Positions 12,166 to 25,000 of a stretch of 64,000 nt of DNA are shown one piece after another. A model generated the notes under the pieces. It was not told the DNA's origin. It saw only the letters and a program-made list of their open reading frames with translations, and did no database searches. Every line of letters starts with the position of its first letter. The first letter of the stretch is position 1. Made by a program: the position numbers and the translations under genes. The DNA comes from Oxyruncus cristatus (Eukaryota; Chordata; Aves; Passeriformes; Cotingidae), in assembly GCA_013399855.1 (NCBI GenBank), contig VXAY01007484.1:62001-126000 (forward strand), written 5' to 3'.

Positions 12166-15100
12166 TGCTTCAGGTACTCATTATCTTGTAGGATCAAGGC
12201 TTTTGATCTTCATTTTGCAATTGTGTTTCCTAAAGTAAATGCAGAAGATAGATAGATTCATTTTCTTCCTCTGCATTCTTTGCTGATGATAGTAACTTAG
12301 AAAGAAGCACTTCTGACAAACCCGAATGGAAAATACACATGCTGTGCACAAGGAACTATCAACAGTATTTCAAACATATATTTTTGGCAGAAAACAGGAT
12401 AATTTGAGAACCAATAATGGTTTTCCTTGGTCAAATAGGGGGAAAAAAGGCAAAATTTTCTGACAGACTACTGACTAAAGGATTCCTGTTTTAAACCTTC
12501 TCTGGTATCCATTGAAGTAGGGGTCAAATAAGAGAGTGCAATTAAATGAAAAACTAAACCAAAGTGCACATGCCTCAGGTTAACAACTGGACCAGTCACA
12601 ACTAACTCCATCTACATGATTAGGATTAATGTAGTGATCTTTATGCTCTCTTTATTTCTTGGGGTTTTTGGGTTTTTTTTTTGTGTTTTGTTATATTCAT
12701 TAGGACCATGAGCAACCCTTCTCCTAAATATCCGTCCTGAAGGATGCTGTTGACTTTTCACCAAATATTTAATAAAGTCAAACCAGAGAAAACAGAATAT
12801 GTGAAATGTACATACTGCTGAACAGTCTATTCCTGAGGAAGTGGGCTACTCACATGTGAGAGTTAAGTTCTTTTTTATAGTGCACATTCCAAGTTTTCTC
12901 GTATGAACAGGAAACTGTTGGAAAGGCACTGGGCACACATACAAGTACCTACAGATCTATCATGCATTCTGTCTCTCCAGTGTTCTTCTCATATCAATTT
13001 AAAGCAGCACTTGCTTTCACTACATTTCAGAGAAATCATCACAAGCTTAGTCTCTTCCACATTTCTGTCTCTACTTTGGAACACTGGAGGACTTGTTACC
13101 CTTTCAGTTTTCCAGACAATTCCTTAAAAGCTGCATTAAGTGCCTTAATCTGAGATGATGCAGAATTATCCTAGTAAAAATTATAGGATTTTTCTCTTTA
13201 ATAGGTACAATAGAGAAACCAGTAACCTTCAACCCTTTCCATACCTTTGCCACTGAGCAAATAGTAAGATCCATTTCTTTTTAGCCCCTTTAGTGTTGGA
13301 TACCTTAGTGCTATATGAATGAAGCTTGAAGTAATAGAATCTTTTAGAAAACCAGAGCTCTTTCTTGGAAGTGTTATAGAAAGTATTCTCAGTTGAAGTC
13401 AGGGGAAAAATGAGGAAAATTGTTCAAATCTAGGGGTACAAATCCCTTGGCAACAGCCACAGGTACTGAAATCAGCAGTCTTTCAGACAAACCATGTAAA
13501 CAGACTTCAGATACATGTAGCGGGATCACAGTAACTGAAACACAGAATTTCAACTTGTCCAGAGACATAAAGTGTTTGGCATGTTGAGCCTGGAAAACAC
13601 TTTTTCTCAGAGAGGACACTTTTCTCCTGAAGGTTTTTGTCTTATTGATGGGAAACAGAAGGGAGAAAGGACAAGACTCATCCTAGAAGTTTCCCCTTAC
13701 TATACTAACCTTTTCACTGAACACAGAAGATGGATACCTGATTTATCCCTGCCATTTCTAAACCAGATATTTTCCTTTCAGCATTTCAGAAGAGATGAGG
13801 ACACCCAAGAAGTACCATTTAACAGGTCCAAATTTAGAAGTCTAACTCTGTTCTTATGAGTACGCCACTTCTATTCTTGCTTTCTTCTGCATGTCAACTT
13901 TGTAAGAAGCTTCTTTTGCCTCAGAAAACAGTGGTATATGGTGTCCATAAGCTCTCCATACAATTACTGGAAAAAGGAGGGGATTTCCAGGTCGTTTTGT
14001 CATTTTTTGGAATTTCTGATTACCTATCCCCTAAGCAGAGAGACTAAGGAGATATATATATATATCTATATATCTATATCTATATCTATATCTATATCTA
14101 TAGTCTGTGAGTAATCAGAGACCAGCTAAAATCTGTAGACCAGTAAAGACTCTATGGAGTGGAGTCCTGAAGGAAAGAAGAAAACCTTTAGCAAAAGTAG
14201 GCCATTTCTAACAGCAAAAGAGCCTGTCACATCCACAATACCGTATTTTTCCTATGAGAGAATGAATGAGTGGCACCAAGATGGGTAAGTATGAGAAAGC
14301 TTATCAATGGGATAGTTACACAGTAAACTGGGTATTTTCAAGGGTTTCTGTCATTCTGAAGATTTCAATCTTATCAAATATACAGAAATATAAAAATAAA
14401 TTAAAAGCATTCACAGTAATTTATAGGGATAAGTAAATCCTTGTGATAGTTTTGTTTGACAATTGATACCTTGCCTGTTTTTGCAGAAATCTGTCAGTAC
14501 ATGTTGCCTCATGTCTATATATACAATTATTATAAAAGTTAATCATCACATCCCCTATTGAAAGCCATCATCCTTTATTTGTGATTGCACAATTATTTAA
14601 CATGGTAATAAATCATACTATTACAGTGTATTATGATTCTAAGTGAGAAATAAGTGACAAAAAATGGGATTTCTCAAAGGAAGAAAATAGCCTTTAAATA
14701 TAAGATGAAAGGAAGAAGAGGCATCTAGGAGACCTGAGAGCATGTAACCAGCATTATTAGTTTTCTTTCACAAGTGTCACTGATTCTTTTTTCTTGTACA
14801 GTTCTTGGAATTTACCTGTTTGTCTTGTTCTTAATCCCACAAAAGGCTGAGATTCCTACTGATTTCCCAGTTTTACCTCTTTTCGACTGATCTACAAATG
14901 AGGATGGCTGTTCTGACCGAAAGAATAAGCTTATGCAGAACTGTTAGTTTGATGTTGTTCGTATAGCATTCCTCTTTATTGTATGAATACTTTTACTCCT
15001 GAAAGCACTAATAAACAGAGATCAAGTACAGTTTCCACTAAGTAAGTGGTAAAACTCACATTGACTTCAGTGAAGTCATACCTTCCTATATGTAGATTAC

Positions 15101-15951
15101 AGTCTTTCATCCATGCAGCAAGTTTAGTCTTGGTGATCACCATGTGAACTTCAAACCTTGTCTTTCTGTATGTCAGAATCTAACCTACTGATGTGAACAG
15201 AGTGGGGAACAATGTCTTCTCAGACCTTTTATGACTGGGTGACTTGAAGATACAGAGGCTGTCCATCACCAAGCAGCAATGGTGCTGAGTGCAACTGAGC
15301 ATTTCTGTCCATTTTGTGTAGGGCAGCACAGAGCTTTAGAGCCACAAAATCATACACAGACGCCCTTGTACACATACTAATTTACTTACTCAGGTGGTCC
15401 CACGAAACATTCTGACACCATTACTGCCTCATAAACATAAAGCTAGAGGGAGAAATAAATCCTTGATTTATTTAATACATGACAGATATTTTTACCAGTT
15501 AGCATAAATTCTCAGAGATGAAAATTTAAAAAGCAAAATGTAGAGATCAACATACCAAAGAAATTAGTCCTGTGTTAAGTACTTTCCCTCATGTGTGTCT
15601 TTTCATGTGTGTCTTTTCAATTGTGTTGTGACTTACGGGCTCATTGCAGGGTCTTTGTGAGGCAACTGGATTCTGGGGGTCCGGTTATTTTCAGGATTCT
15701 GTTTTGGTTCAGTTTTTATTTTACGAGAGTAGGACGTTACTAAAGAGAATATTTCTGAAAACTGCTAAATCCAAGTTGTTTTGTGTACTGAGTCAATGAA
15801 CAACATTAAAAAACAAAACCAAAAAAAACCCCAGAAATGAAAAATCTGTTTAAAAAGATAACAAGCCAAGTCTAGAAGGGAGAGAGAAAGGGAATCAACT
15901 CATAGTGCAACACCTGCTTCAGGCTAATATGGTAAAATTCAATTCATTTTT
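12166..15951. other. AT-rich non-coding stretch
   Basis: No gene is visible. Contents are a T/G-rich tract (12661-12690), the TATATC microsatellite (14051-14102), a short direct duplication near 15590-15620 and an A/C-rich tract (15808-15832). Confidence 0.55.
14051..14102. repeat. (TA)n/(TATATC)n microsatellite
   Basis: Pure TA units grade into about six copies of the hexamer TATATC/CTATAT. Confidence 0.95.
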
Positions 15952-16095
15952 GTACAGCATCTTTCAAACAAAGACTCTCAAAACGTTTTATAGTAAGAGA
16001 TAAAATGACAACTTGTTACTGAAGAGGTTATTGCAACTCTCACACAGAGAGCAAATGAAGGAAACTGTGCATCAACAAACTGGTCCAGAGGAAAA
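15952..16095 (-). repeat. MIR-like ancient SINE remnant
   Basis: In antisense order I see 'gtacagcatctttcaaa', 'gactctcaaaacgtttta', 'gaagaggttattgcaactc', 'gcaaatgaaggaaactgtgc' and 'actggtccagagg'. These correspond to the 'cctttcat...ctcaaagcgcttta', 'gaggtaggtatta', 'gcaaatggggaaactgaggca' and 'cttgcccaagg' blocks of an inverted amniote MIR. Each block is degenerate; the order and spacing carry the call. Confidence 0.48.
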
Positions 16096-16274
16096 AAAAG
16101 GATGTAAATTTAAAGGAGAGAAAAAGTAATATCCTTGCATAGTATAACAGAAAGAAGAGATGAATAATAATCATACAAATGAGGATGAGCATTTATATGA
16201 GGATGGAGATGAGGATAAGAAAGTTTCTCCTTGTATAAAACCTTATATCTACTATATTTATGTAGTAATTAAAT

Positions 16275-16345
16275 TTCAGAGCCCTGCAGGATAGGTAAAC
16301 TCATTTTGCAAATGGGAAAACCTATACATAAAAAAAATCCTCTAA
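16275..16345 (-). repeat. MIR-like ancient SINE fragment
   Basis: The blocks 'gagccctgcaggataggtaa' and 'actcattttgcaaatggga' match the inverted MIR segment with 'gaggtaggta...cattttgcaaatggggaaac'. It lies less than 200 bases from the similar fragment at 15952-16095, in the same orientation, so these are either two insertions or one locally duplicated copy. Confidence 0.48.
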
Positions 16346-18747
16346 TAAGACTCTTCTAGGAACAGAGGCAGTTTCCTACTCACAGCAGCTGGAGGATGAG
16401 AACTGAGACTGCCAGTACTTACAAAGACAAGAATACAAAAGCTGTCTCCGTTACTTTTATCAAATCCAGTACTTTCTAATTTTTGGTGGAACAGTGTACA
16501 GTATTTTTCAGAAGGTCTACGAGTGTTTGAATTCCAGTCTAAATGCTTGAATTATTTATTGAAAGAATAATTTTTGCACCTCTGAAAATCACAAAAGAAG
16601 TCAGCATCAGGGACATGGATGTGACTCATGAGCCATCCCCATTACTGAGCTCCAGGTACCTGGCAGATAGCACCCATACCCAGAAGAAAGGGACAGTGAT
16701 AGAGATTGGTCTGGGAAAGCCAATCCCCATCCAGATTGGATCACACAATAACATACAAGGACTGTTTGATGACATGACAATACATAGAAGTATTTGTATT
16801 CTCTGGGATTGAAAGAAAGAGAAAGGAATGCTGCTTTTAGAAGACTGTATTTTCACAGAGAAGGGAAACAATGTAGAAGTATGGAAAAAAATATAGAAAC
16901 TATAGAAAAGAAAATGAACACAAAATGTTAGAAACAAAGAATACTTTTTAAAAAAAATTTTTATGTGCTAAATAATTTTTGACAGACAGTTAGACACCCT
17001 ATGTCTGTGCAAGCAGACAAGATTAACACTGTACCTGTGCATTGTCTGCCTTTGGATGACTGGGAGAGTACAAATTCTTCATTTTTAGTCAGTGTACTTT
17101 CCCTGGTATTCAGCTTCTGTGGTTTCACTCTATTTTTTTCCTCGTTCATTCATCTTGCTTTGTACCATAAATAATGCATACATGGCTTGCCATCTAGTAA
17201 TTTGTTGGCATCAGAGACATTCTTGCAAGAGTGTTAACTTCCACACATAGTTGTGCATTTTGAAGAATATGGATATTTCCCTGTGATTGAGAAATATGGC
17301 AGTGCTGACAGGATATTCCCAGAACACACTATACATGGCAGGGTGCTTGGATCACACCTGCCAAGGAAGCAGGCTCAGTGCCAGCATACTGTATACACTC
17401 ACAAGTTACTGAACTAATATAAACCACCATCCTCATCCTGCAGTTGGCAGCCCTGGGACAGTCTGATTCACCCAGTTACAATTCAGCTGTTTGTCCATAT
17501 GCCATCCGTTATGTGACAGACCTATGGCGGCAGGAATGAGACTGATGAGAACAGAGAGGCATTGACATCTAAATATTGTCCTTACATATATTATTATATT
17601 AACACAACAACATTGATAATAAAGAGTTCTTACTTTATTTTATATATTCTTGGTTTATTATATATGTTCTTTTTATTATATATACTTACTAGCAAGCATA
17701 CATAATACAAAATTAGATTTATTATTTGATTTGGTTTATGATTTTAATATTTTTATATATTAAAAATAACAACAGTAGATATCGTAAAATTTTACATTTT
17801 ATTACACCATAACGTTTTCAGACAACAAAACAGATTACAGCTATGCAAAACTTAAGGTAACATATTTTAGACTTTGTAATGTAAAATCACTACCTTCCTT
17901 GTTAGAAAGGTATCATTATTATACATTTACATAATTTACTTTGAATGTAGTAAAAATATTTCATTAGTCTCCTTTTTTTTTTCTGTATTTTCAGAACCAA
18001 TTATTTCAAAGTTATATTCTTTTTTAAAAGGTATATTTTAGACAGGCAGTAATTATTTTTAGCCTTTCCATAAAATGGTGATAGATTAGTGAGATTGGTT
18101 ATAATCTACTATGTTTATTTTTCTATTAACTCCAAGGTGATTCTAAATATACCGTTTAAACTTTCCCTTAGGCTAAAAATTGGGGTCCATAACACCTTGT
18201 GAGTTCATAATATTTGTGTATTTAGTAATAAGTTAAAGTGATATAATTATCCTCTAGATATGCTCACTATACCCTGTGGTTTGTGTTACTTATCCGTGGG
18301 AGTAGTAATAAAAAAAACTCTAAGTCAATGTAAATAAGAGTGACAATAGAAATCTCTCAACATTGTCTGCAGGCCACCACCAGCAGGTATCATGCAGGTA
18401 GCACTCTTCCAAACTGGAGAATGATAAGCTATGTCATGGCTAACCCTCTCACTCCTCACAAATGAACTGGGAAAAGGAAGCCTTGGGCAAAGTACATTCA
18501 GATTCCCCGAAAGAAAAGTCTATACAAAGGAAAATTTTACCTTCCAGATCCAGTTATGTTTATTGGGCCTCATGATGGTCTGTGCAAGATACGTTCTCTG
18601 GGCTGTGAACAAAGGAGTATTTCTGCTGTATTTTCTACTGTTCTCAGACACACAATGCCAAGCCTTGTGCCTCAGCTGAAGCTGAACATTCCTTTTTCAA
18701 ATCCCCAGGTTAGTTTTTTCCTTTCCTGGTTGTAGAGGAGAGGATTT
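16346..18747. other. AT-rich non-coding stretch
   Basis: No gene or element is recognised. Sequence around 17590-17770 is very AT-rich, with repeated TATTATATAT-like strings but no regular period. Confidence 0.55.
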
Positions 18748-19150
18748 TTGAACACTTGGGGTTATTTAGTCTGGAGAAAAGAAGGATCAGGGGAAACCTC
18801 ATTGCTCTCTACAACCACCTGAAAAAAGGTTGTAGACAGGTGGGGGTCAGTCGCTTCTCCAAAGAAACGAGCAATAGGGCAAGAAAAAATACCTTCAAGT
18901 GGCACCAGAGGAGGTTCAGATTCCATATTAGGAGAAATTTCTTCCCTAAAAGGGTTGTCAAACACTGGAACAGGTTACCCAGGGAAGTGGAGGAGTGACT
19001 GTCTCTGGAGGGATTGAAAAGATGTATAGATGCGGTGCTTAGGGATGTAGGTTAGTGGTGGACTTGGCAGAGCTGGGTTAATGGTTGGATTCAATGATCT
19101 TAAAGATCCTTTCCAACCTAAATTTGGTTGGATTGATTCTATGATTCTAT
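18748..19150 (+). mobile_element. CR1 LINE 3' end, 5'-truncated, plus strand
   Basis: This is a clear CR1 3' end. It enters at 'cacttggggttatttagtc', continues through 'cattgctctctacaaccacc', 'ttcccatattaggagaaatt'-like sequence, 'acccagggaagtggaggag' and 'gttagtggtggacttggcag', and ends with 'gatcctttccaacct' and the tail attctatgattctat at 19136-19150. The last codons of ORF2 (roughly 18756-18998, an open stretch of about 80 codons) can still be read, followed by the 3' UTR. Severe 5' truncation is typical of avian CR1. No target-site duplication was found, which is also usual for CR1. It is younger than the copies at 1-735 and 12006-12165. Confidence 0.95.
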
Positions 19151-20813
19151 ACACTGGCCTCTAAGAAGGAAATCAGTTCTTGAAAGGAAGTGTGTGCCTA
19201 AGCAGTTCTTTTCCAGCTAGCAGATTTTTTAAATGGCACTGACAGGATTTCCATGACACCTATTGACAGTAAAGATGCCATAAAGATGGCATTTAAGGAG
19301 GTGAAAGAATTAAAAGGCTGTACATTGCATATAAAATTTAGAGATATTTTACCATCATTTTCCACATTTTCCCAGCTGGCTGTACACTGTCAGTAGTTTA
19401 CATTCTTATTTTATGGGTTTTGCGTATCATGCCTTCTTCCATCCCCTGCATGTTTTGTCATTGGTTTTGAATCTTATTTTACCAATGACAACTGGGTGCC
19501 CCCACAGAATGGTTTTATAGAACACATACAGAGCTTCTACAAGCCCCAATATTGGCAGATGCTTCTCCAGCCACTATCAACCTATCCTAAATGCATGCTG
19601 GCAAGGTAAGTATCACCTTTAAAAATTTAAATGCAAAGACTTGTCAGCATCTTTCATTGTCCTTCCAGGAGTACAACTGACAGGCATATGAAGGCATATT
19701 GATAATATATAAATATCAGTTATTTCAATATTAATTCCAGATTTCTCTTTGTGTTAGCATAGTCCATGCCTAACATTGACTTTAATCAGTCAACTTGCTC
19801 TATCAGTGCAAGGTGACCATTCGTGTAATATAATGCCATGTTTAGCTTCCTTAATCATATACATCTAATTTTTCTGACATTGATTTTTACTTCAGGTTAT
19901 CCATAGAAGGATTTATACAGCACATGTCTCTAACACCTTTCTGCCCAAGAGATGTTAGCAAAGATAATTCAACTTCATTGCAATAATAGCACACTCTTTA
20001 CATTAATAAAAATAAGAAGCTAAATTTCAAGGACACTTTTTGACTTGTGGTCTGAATGCAGGATTTGGCAGTCAGTCTTGGTAAATGGTAAACTGTCTCA
20101 CATGTAGTGTAACACCTCTGGGGAAACTTTTTAACTCTTCTGTCATGGTATTTCCCTCTATGAACTTATGTACTGTATCTCACAGAAGTGTCAGGAGAAT
20201 CAACCCTTGTAAAACTGTAGTGGGGATATCACTAAAAGAGAAAGACTTTGAATTCCAAGGGTTTTGGTGGGATTACGTGGTAGTCTGGATGGACAGGACT
20301 GTGGGTTACACAGACTCCCACAGCATACACCATGGAGTGAAACCAAGGCATCTTAGGAGAATTCACAGCACTTAAGTCCCTCATTCCTTCCCCAATACAG
20401 AAGGGGAAGAGAAGGAGTATAAAATTAAATTTATTTATTTTTGGCTTCACTTGATCTTCTGAAAACTAGAAAACCAGAAAAGGTTCTTTCCACACTTATC
20501 TTGCCAGAGTTTCTAGCACCTAGCCAAGACACTAAAATGGTAAAATAAATTGTGCACAGTAATTTAACTGGTGTCTGTGGGGGCGACAAAAGATAGTCCA
20601 GTCTTCCTCAGAGTCCTCCCCCTCTCCCCCCTCCCTCACATACACCCTCTCCTTTGTAGTCTCTAATGGGTAATTTGATTTGTTCTAAAATAAGAACATC
20701 TGGGGGGAATTGCAGGAGGATTTGTCTGTATGCTCACATAATGAATGCATTCTGGAGATGGGGGAGCTGAAATGGTTGAGATCGACTTTGGTACACATCA
20801 GTCTTCAAAAGGG
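19151..20813. other. AT-rich non-coding stretch
   Basis: No gene is recognised. A C/T-rich patch lies at about 20619-20655. Confidence 0.55.
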
Positions 20814-20820
20814 TATAAAA
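20814..20820 (+). promoter_or_regulatory. Possible TATA box (TATAAAA)
   Basis: A consensus TATAAAA preceded by GGG stands at the start of about 130 bases that are GC-richer than the surroundings. Initiation would be expected near 20845. No initiator or known motif confirms it, and TATAAAA occurs by chance in AT-rich DNA, so this is a candidate only. Confidence 0.3.
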
Positions 20821-20844
20821 TGCTGCTGGAGACTGGGCCAGTGG

Positions 20845-20954
20845 GCCAACCTGATCTCCTGAGGTTGTAGGCAGCTTCCAGGTTGGTCCTCCGCTGGCAG
20901 GGACCCTGCAGAGTGCATCCAGCCCAGAGAGAGGCAACGCTCACTTTCAGACAG
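20845..20954 (+). other. Possible leader exon with GC-type splice donor
   Basis: The segment downstream of the TATA candidate is unusually GC-rich for this region and ends in 'acag|gcaagtaaat', which fits the extended consensus of rare GC-AG introns. It contains no plus-strand ATG starting a long frame. It could be the first exon of a lncRNA, the R/U5 part of a retroviral LTR, or chance. The exon reading is inference. Confidence 0.22.
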
Positions 20955-20960
20955 GCAAGT

Positions 20961-21989
20961 AAATTTACTAAGATCTGGTCACATACAGAGATAAAATCCT
21001 AAAGTAGCAGCTTCATAGGTGCTTTGTTGCTTTGTAATTGCATATTCCTCAAGGCCAAGGACTGTAAAATTTTATGTTTCCAGCCAAACCTTCTTATATT
21101 ATAACCCCTTAGACCTGTTTATATGATATACTGCATTGGTAATATTTAGAAACTGTATTAACAATAAATCTAATCATAATCATCCACAGTGCCAAAATAA
21201 AATTTCTGAGAAAATAGGTGAGAACATTTAGATGAATGTACATACTTACACAGCTGTCACTTAATAAGACAACAAATGCTTCAAAAACACCTGAGAAGCA
21301 ATAACTTAACAGCAAAACACTTCCACATACATTGATTTAGTTTCTGTGATGCAAAACACAAAAGCAGGTCAGGACTGCCACCAGAAAATGCCCAACTCTA
21401 TTGACAGTCATACACAATTTAAAAAAAAAAATTGATAGTGGGGTTCCTATCCAGACCCCAGTCATGGAATGTATTTAGTGCTTCTAAAGTGGTGTAATAT
21501 TGCTTTAATGATGCTATTAGCAATATCTGCAGGGAATGTATGAATATAAGCAATTACTTTTAGGATATTCTTTCTTGGTAGAAAAACACCTAATTCTACT
21601 AATTGCCTCTACTTCTGTTTCTGTTAACTGTACACTGTATACATTGCTTATCAGAAGCAATGAATTTTAATTACCATTCCTGTGTAGAAATATAATTCAA
21701 AACAAACATATCCAATCAGTTTATTTTATTAAATTATTGCATAGTTATTTCCAGAGCTAAAGCATTATTCCTAGGTATGAATTAACAAAGAGATCTGCAA
21801 CTCACCATGAAAGAAAGTTAAAAAAAACTGTACATGAGACATCTGGAGACTATCCCTAACTAATGCCTGAAATCAGAATGTTACATTAACCACTACTATG
21901 AATACATAATAGGAATTATTGCTACATAGTCCTTCAGCTCAGAAAATACACTGCATATTCTGATAAATTTAGCAAAAGTATGAAGAACT
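20961..21989. other. AT-rich non-coding stretch
   Basis: I see nothing specific here. Confidence 0.55.
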
Positions 21990-22094
21990 GAAAAACCAAA
22001 TCACTGGTCCAAGGCCATCCAAGGACTTTATAGCAGGGCAAGAAATTGAATCCAGATCTCATGAAAACTGGTTCAGTACTTTTACTACCAGATG
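21990..22094 (-). repeat. MIR-like ancient SINE remnant
   Basis: Inverted MIR order is well preserved: 'actggtccaaggccatcc', 'tagcagggcaagaaattgaa', 'tccagatctcatgaaaactg' and 'gttcagtacttttactacca' match the 'cttgcccaaggtcacac', 'agtggcagagctgggattgaa', 'cccaggtctcctgactcc' and 'agtccagtgctctttccacta' blocks. This is the best of the MIR-like fragments in the window. Confidence 0.6.
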
Positions 22095-25000
22095 TTAGGG
22101 ATACGACTGATCAGTCATTGGGATTTTATAGAGACTTGAAATGTGAAGCAGTTTCAGAGTGTAATTTCAGCTTTCTCCCTGCATAAACCCACAGAAATTG
22201 GAGGAAGTGGTTCATGCAATTTGGGGAATTAAAGCTATCCTTTAGCTTTATCCTTATTTAGGAAATCTGCAGCTTCTCTTACTTCTTTTAATTCTCTTAA
22301 CACCATGTTGCTGTGACTAACACTGATATAAGGATAACAATACACAATTAAGTATTCCTTTGATGTTGCAATATGTATAAATGTTTTAAAATATACCTGA
22401 ATTTTACTAACTGATTTAAAGGAAGATTGGCGGTTTTATTTAAAAACTAGTAAGATGAATGTGAGTCACCTTTGACTCTAAGGAAATTCTGATAAGATCC
22501 TTGATATGTGCATAACCCATGGCTGTGTACTTGACTGATTTCCACAATACTTTACATGATTTCGGAAATGTTAACATTCTTCTTTTCAGAACTATTCTTA
22601 CTCTTCTTTGCCAGTTCTGGAGTAAATCATCTAGGAAAGCTCTAGATACTTTTCAAAACCCAATGTAAATGCCTAAAATTAACCCTCTTCCCATTTGAAT
22701 CACTAGTGATATTATGTATATTCAAGACTGCATTTATTGTGATGGATTTCACTAAAGAATAAAACCAGATTCAGCAACCCTATTTAAAAAAGAACCAGAA
22801 GTCTCAGATGTGACTATTTTCTCACTGTCTAGCATGTTTGCTCTTATTGGCACCTTAGTATTCCTGATCAATGCCATTTAATTCCTGACATACACACAGC
22901 AAACAGAACCAACAATTCTATACATTTCTCCACTCCTCTTGCACGCGTGCAGACATAAACGGACAGTGTGGATCCACTGTTGGAACCATGAGACTTCAGT
23001 CACACTGACACTCAGAAAGTTGTCGTGATCAGACATATGGAGACAATATGACTCTTCTTAAGGTACAAGAGATGACACAAAGTGGCATGCTGCTATTAAA
23101 TACATTTAAAAGCCAAGACAGACACCTTTCAGTCACTGTCAGTGTTGCAGTCATTTCAAGTGGGCAACGTCAGCTCTCATACATCCTCAAGGAAATTGTC
23201 AGTAATCCCTGGAGACCGTCTCTGTTATAACTGGCATTGGTAGAGAAGGAGGATATGTCAGGTAGAAGGATATTCACACACCATCCTGAGATGGCAATAG
23301 GGGCAGTTAACACTCCTTCAGACATTCAAAACTGCTGTGAAAGTCATAGCATAAATATGAAGCATCAAGATAGCATTTTTTACAGCTGCTTCTCCCAGTA
23401 TCGTGACATTTAAAGTACATGCTAAAATCTATCAAGCACATTTAAAACATAATTATGCTGTAACATGCATTATAAACCTAATATGAACAGGATTAGTCTA
23501 TCAGTGTTTTGAATTTCTAATGAAGACAACATAATATAATGTCTTCAAAAATGCTATTTCTAACTTTATTATTCAATTAACATGTATACTCTTTTTAAGA
23601 AAATAAAACATTTTAAGGGGCACAAAATATTTTTACTGCACATGCAATTTAATTCTTAACAATTGCTTCTGCCTTTAAATTATATTATTAGTATGCTAAG
23701 AAAATTCTTACATATTGTCATCACTCTTTAAATTTCGTTAAAAGGTACTTGCTATGCATCTGCCAAAAGTCTCTCACATGTAAATGGTTTTGCTTTCAGT
23801 CTGTTCAATTAAAACCAAAAATTTATTTGTCTAAACCTTATTCCTATGCTAACACAGATTCTATAGAACAGATCTGAGTTAATTTTGTAATACTACTCCC
23901 AAACCTTACTATGTTAAAGGATTTACACTAATTGGATGATGTTTCAGAACAATAACTGGAATCCTACTAAATACTTACACATCCTTTACCTAGTTTTTCA
24001 GATGTAGTTCAGTATTGTATAAAAGTATCTTTTTTTTTTTTTTTAAATAAATTTTCTGAGGTAGAACCTTAAGATAGAGCTCTGAGGTGGATCTGTCTTC
24101 TTAATTCCTTATGTGCACTCCAAAGACCAGAAGCTGATTTTTTATGGAATGGAAACTGAAAAATAGACTTTTTAAAATAATGGAACCTGACAGCAAGACA
24201 AAAACAAGAACAAAAATTTCGCCATTTACTGTTAAGTCCTTACAGAGTGCTGCCTTTTTAACAACAAATCCCAGGCTGACTGTAAAAGCTGGTTGCTGTG
24301 TCCCTGAGCCCCTTTGTGAGCTTGCTCTCAAAAGCCTGTACCACACTGCAGTTTCCATGTTAGCTGTTTCTCTCTGTCCATCCCTTCCCCCACTTTTGAC
24401 TTGAAGAGACAATTGAAACTTTTCACAGTCTTCTCTTCTCTGGCATTTCAATAGCCCCTGGAGACTGACAGTTCTCCTCTTCAGAGGATCCCGTCTAACT
24501 CAACCTCCAGGGGCAAGAAGCAAGGCAACCATCCATCTATCTGGGTGGCCAGTCCTCGTTAAAGGAACCTATACCTCTGTGCATGAAAAATTGAACAGTT
24601 ATTCAGCCTGTCACATCTTTTAAAAAGAAAACTAATGCAAGACAGTTGTTTTAAAGCCCTTACATTGCATCCTTTATGCTAATACTTTGAAAGGAAAACA
24701 GACAGATGCTTAATAATCACTTTCGTTGCTAATAATACAACTGATAATTTAATATGAAAAGATTTTGTCATAGATGGAATTGGTAGTGTCTTTGGAGTTA
24801 TTGTTCCTTACTACTTCTTATTAGAAGATTCCAGCTGAAACTCCTTTTAACTTTGCCAAAATCGTACTTTCGGACTGAAATTTTCTCCACTGGTTGTCAG
24901 TAAGATGATTTATTTAATTATTTTAGAAATGTTTCAGCAAAAAATGATTCAGTCATTTCTGCACAAAGCTAACACAAAGATACACTTTCACTGATTTTAA

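Noticed and set aside
18432..18439. TGTCATGG as a third LTR start
   Set aside because: Only eight bases match the LTR termini at 1816 and 62959. The sequence after it does not resemble either element and no CA end or duplication was found.
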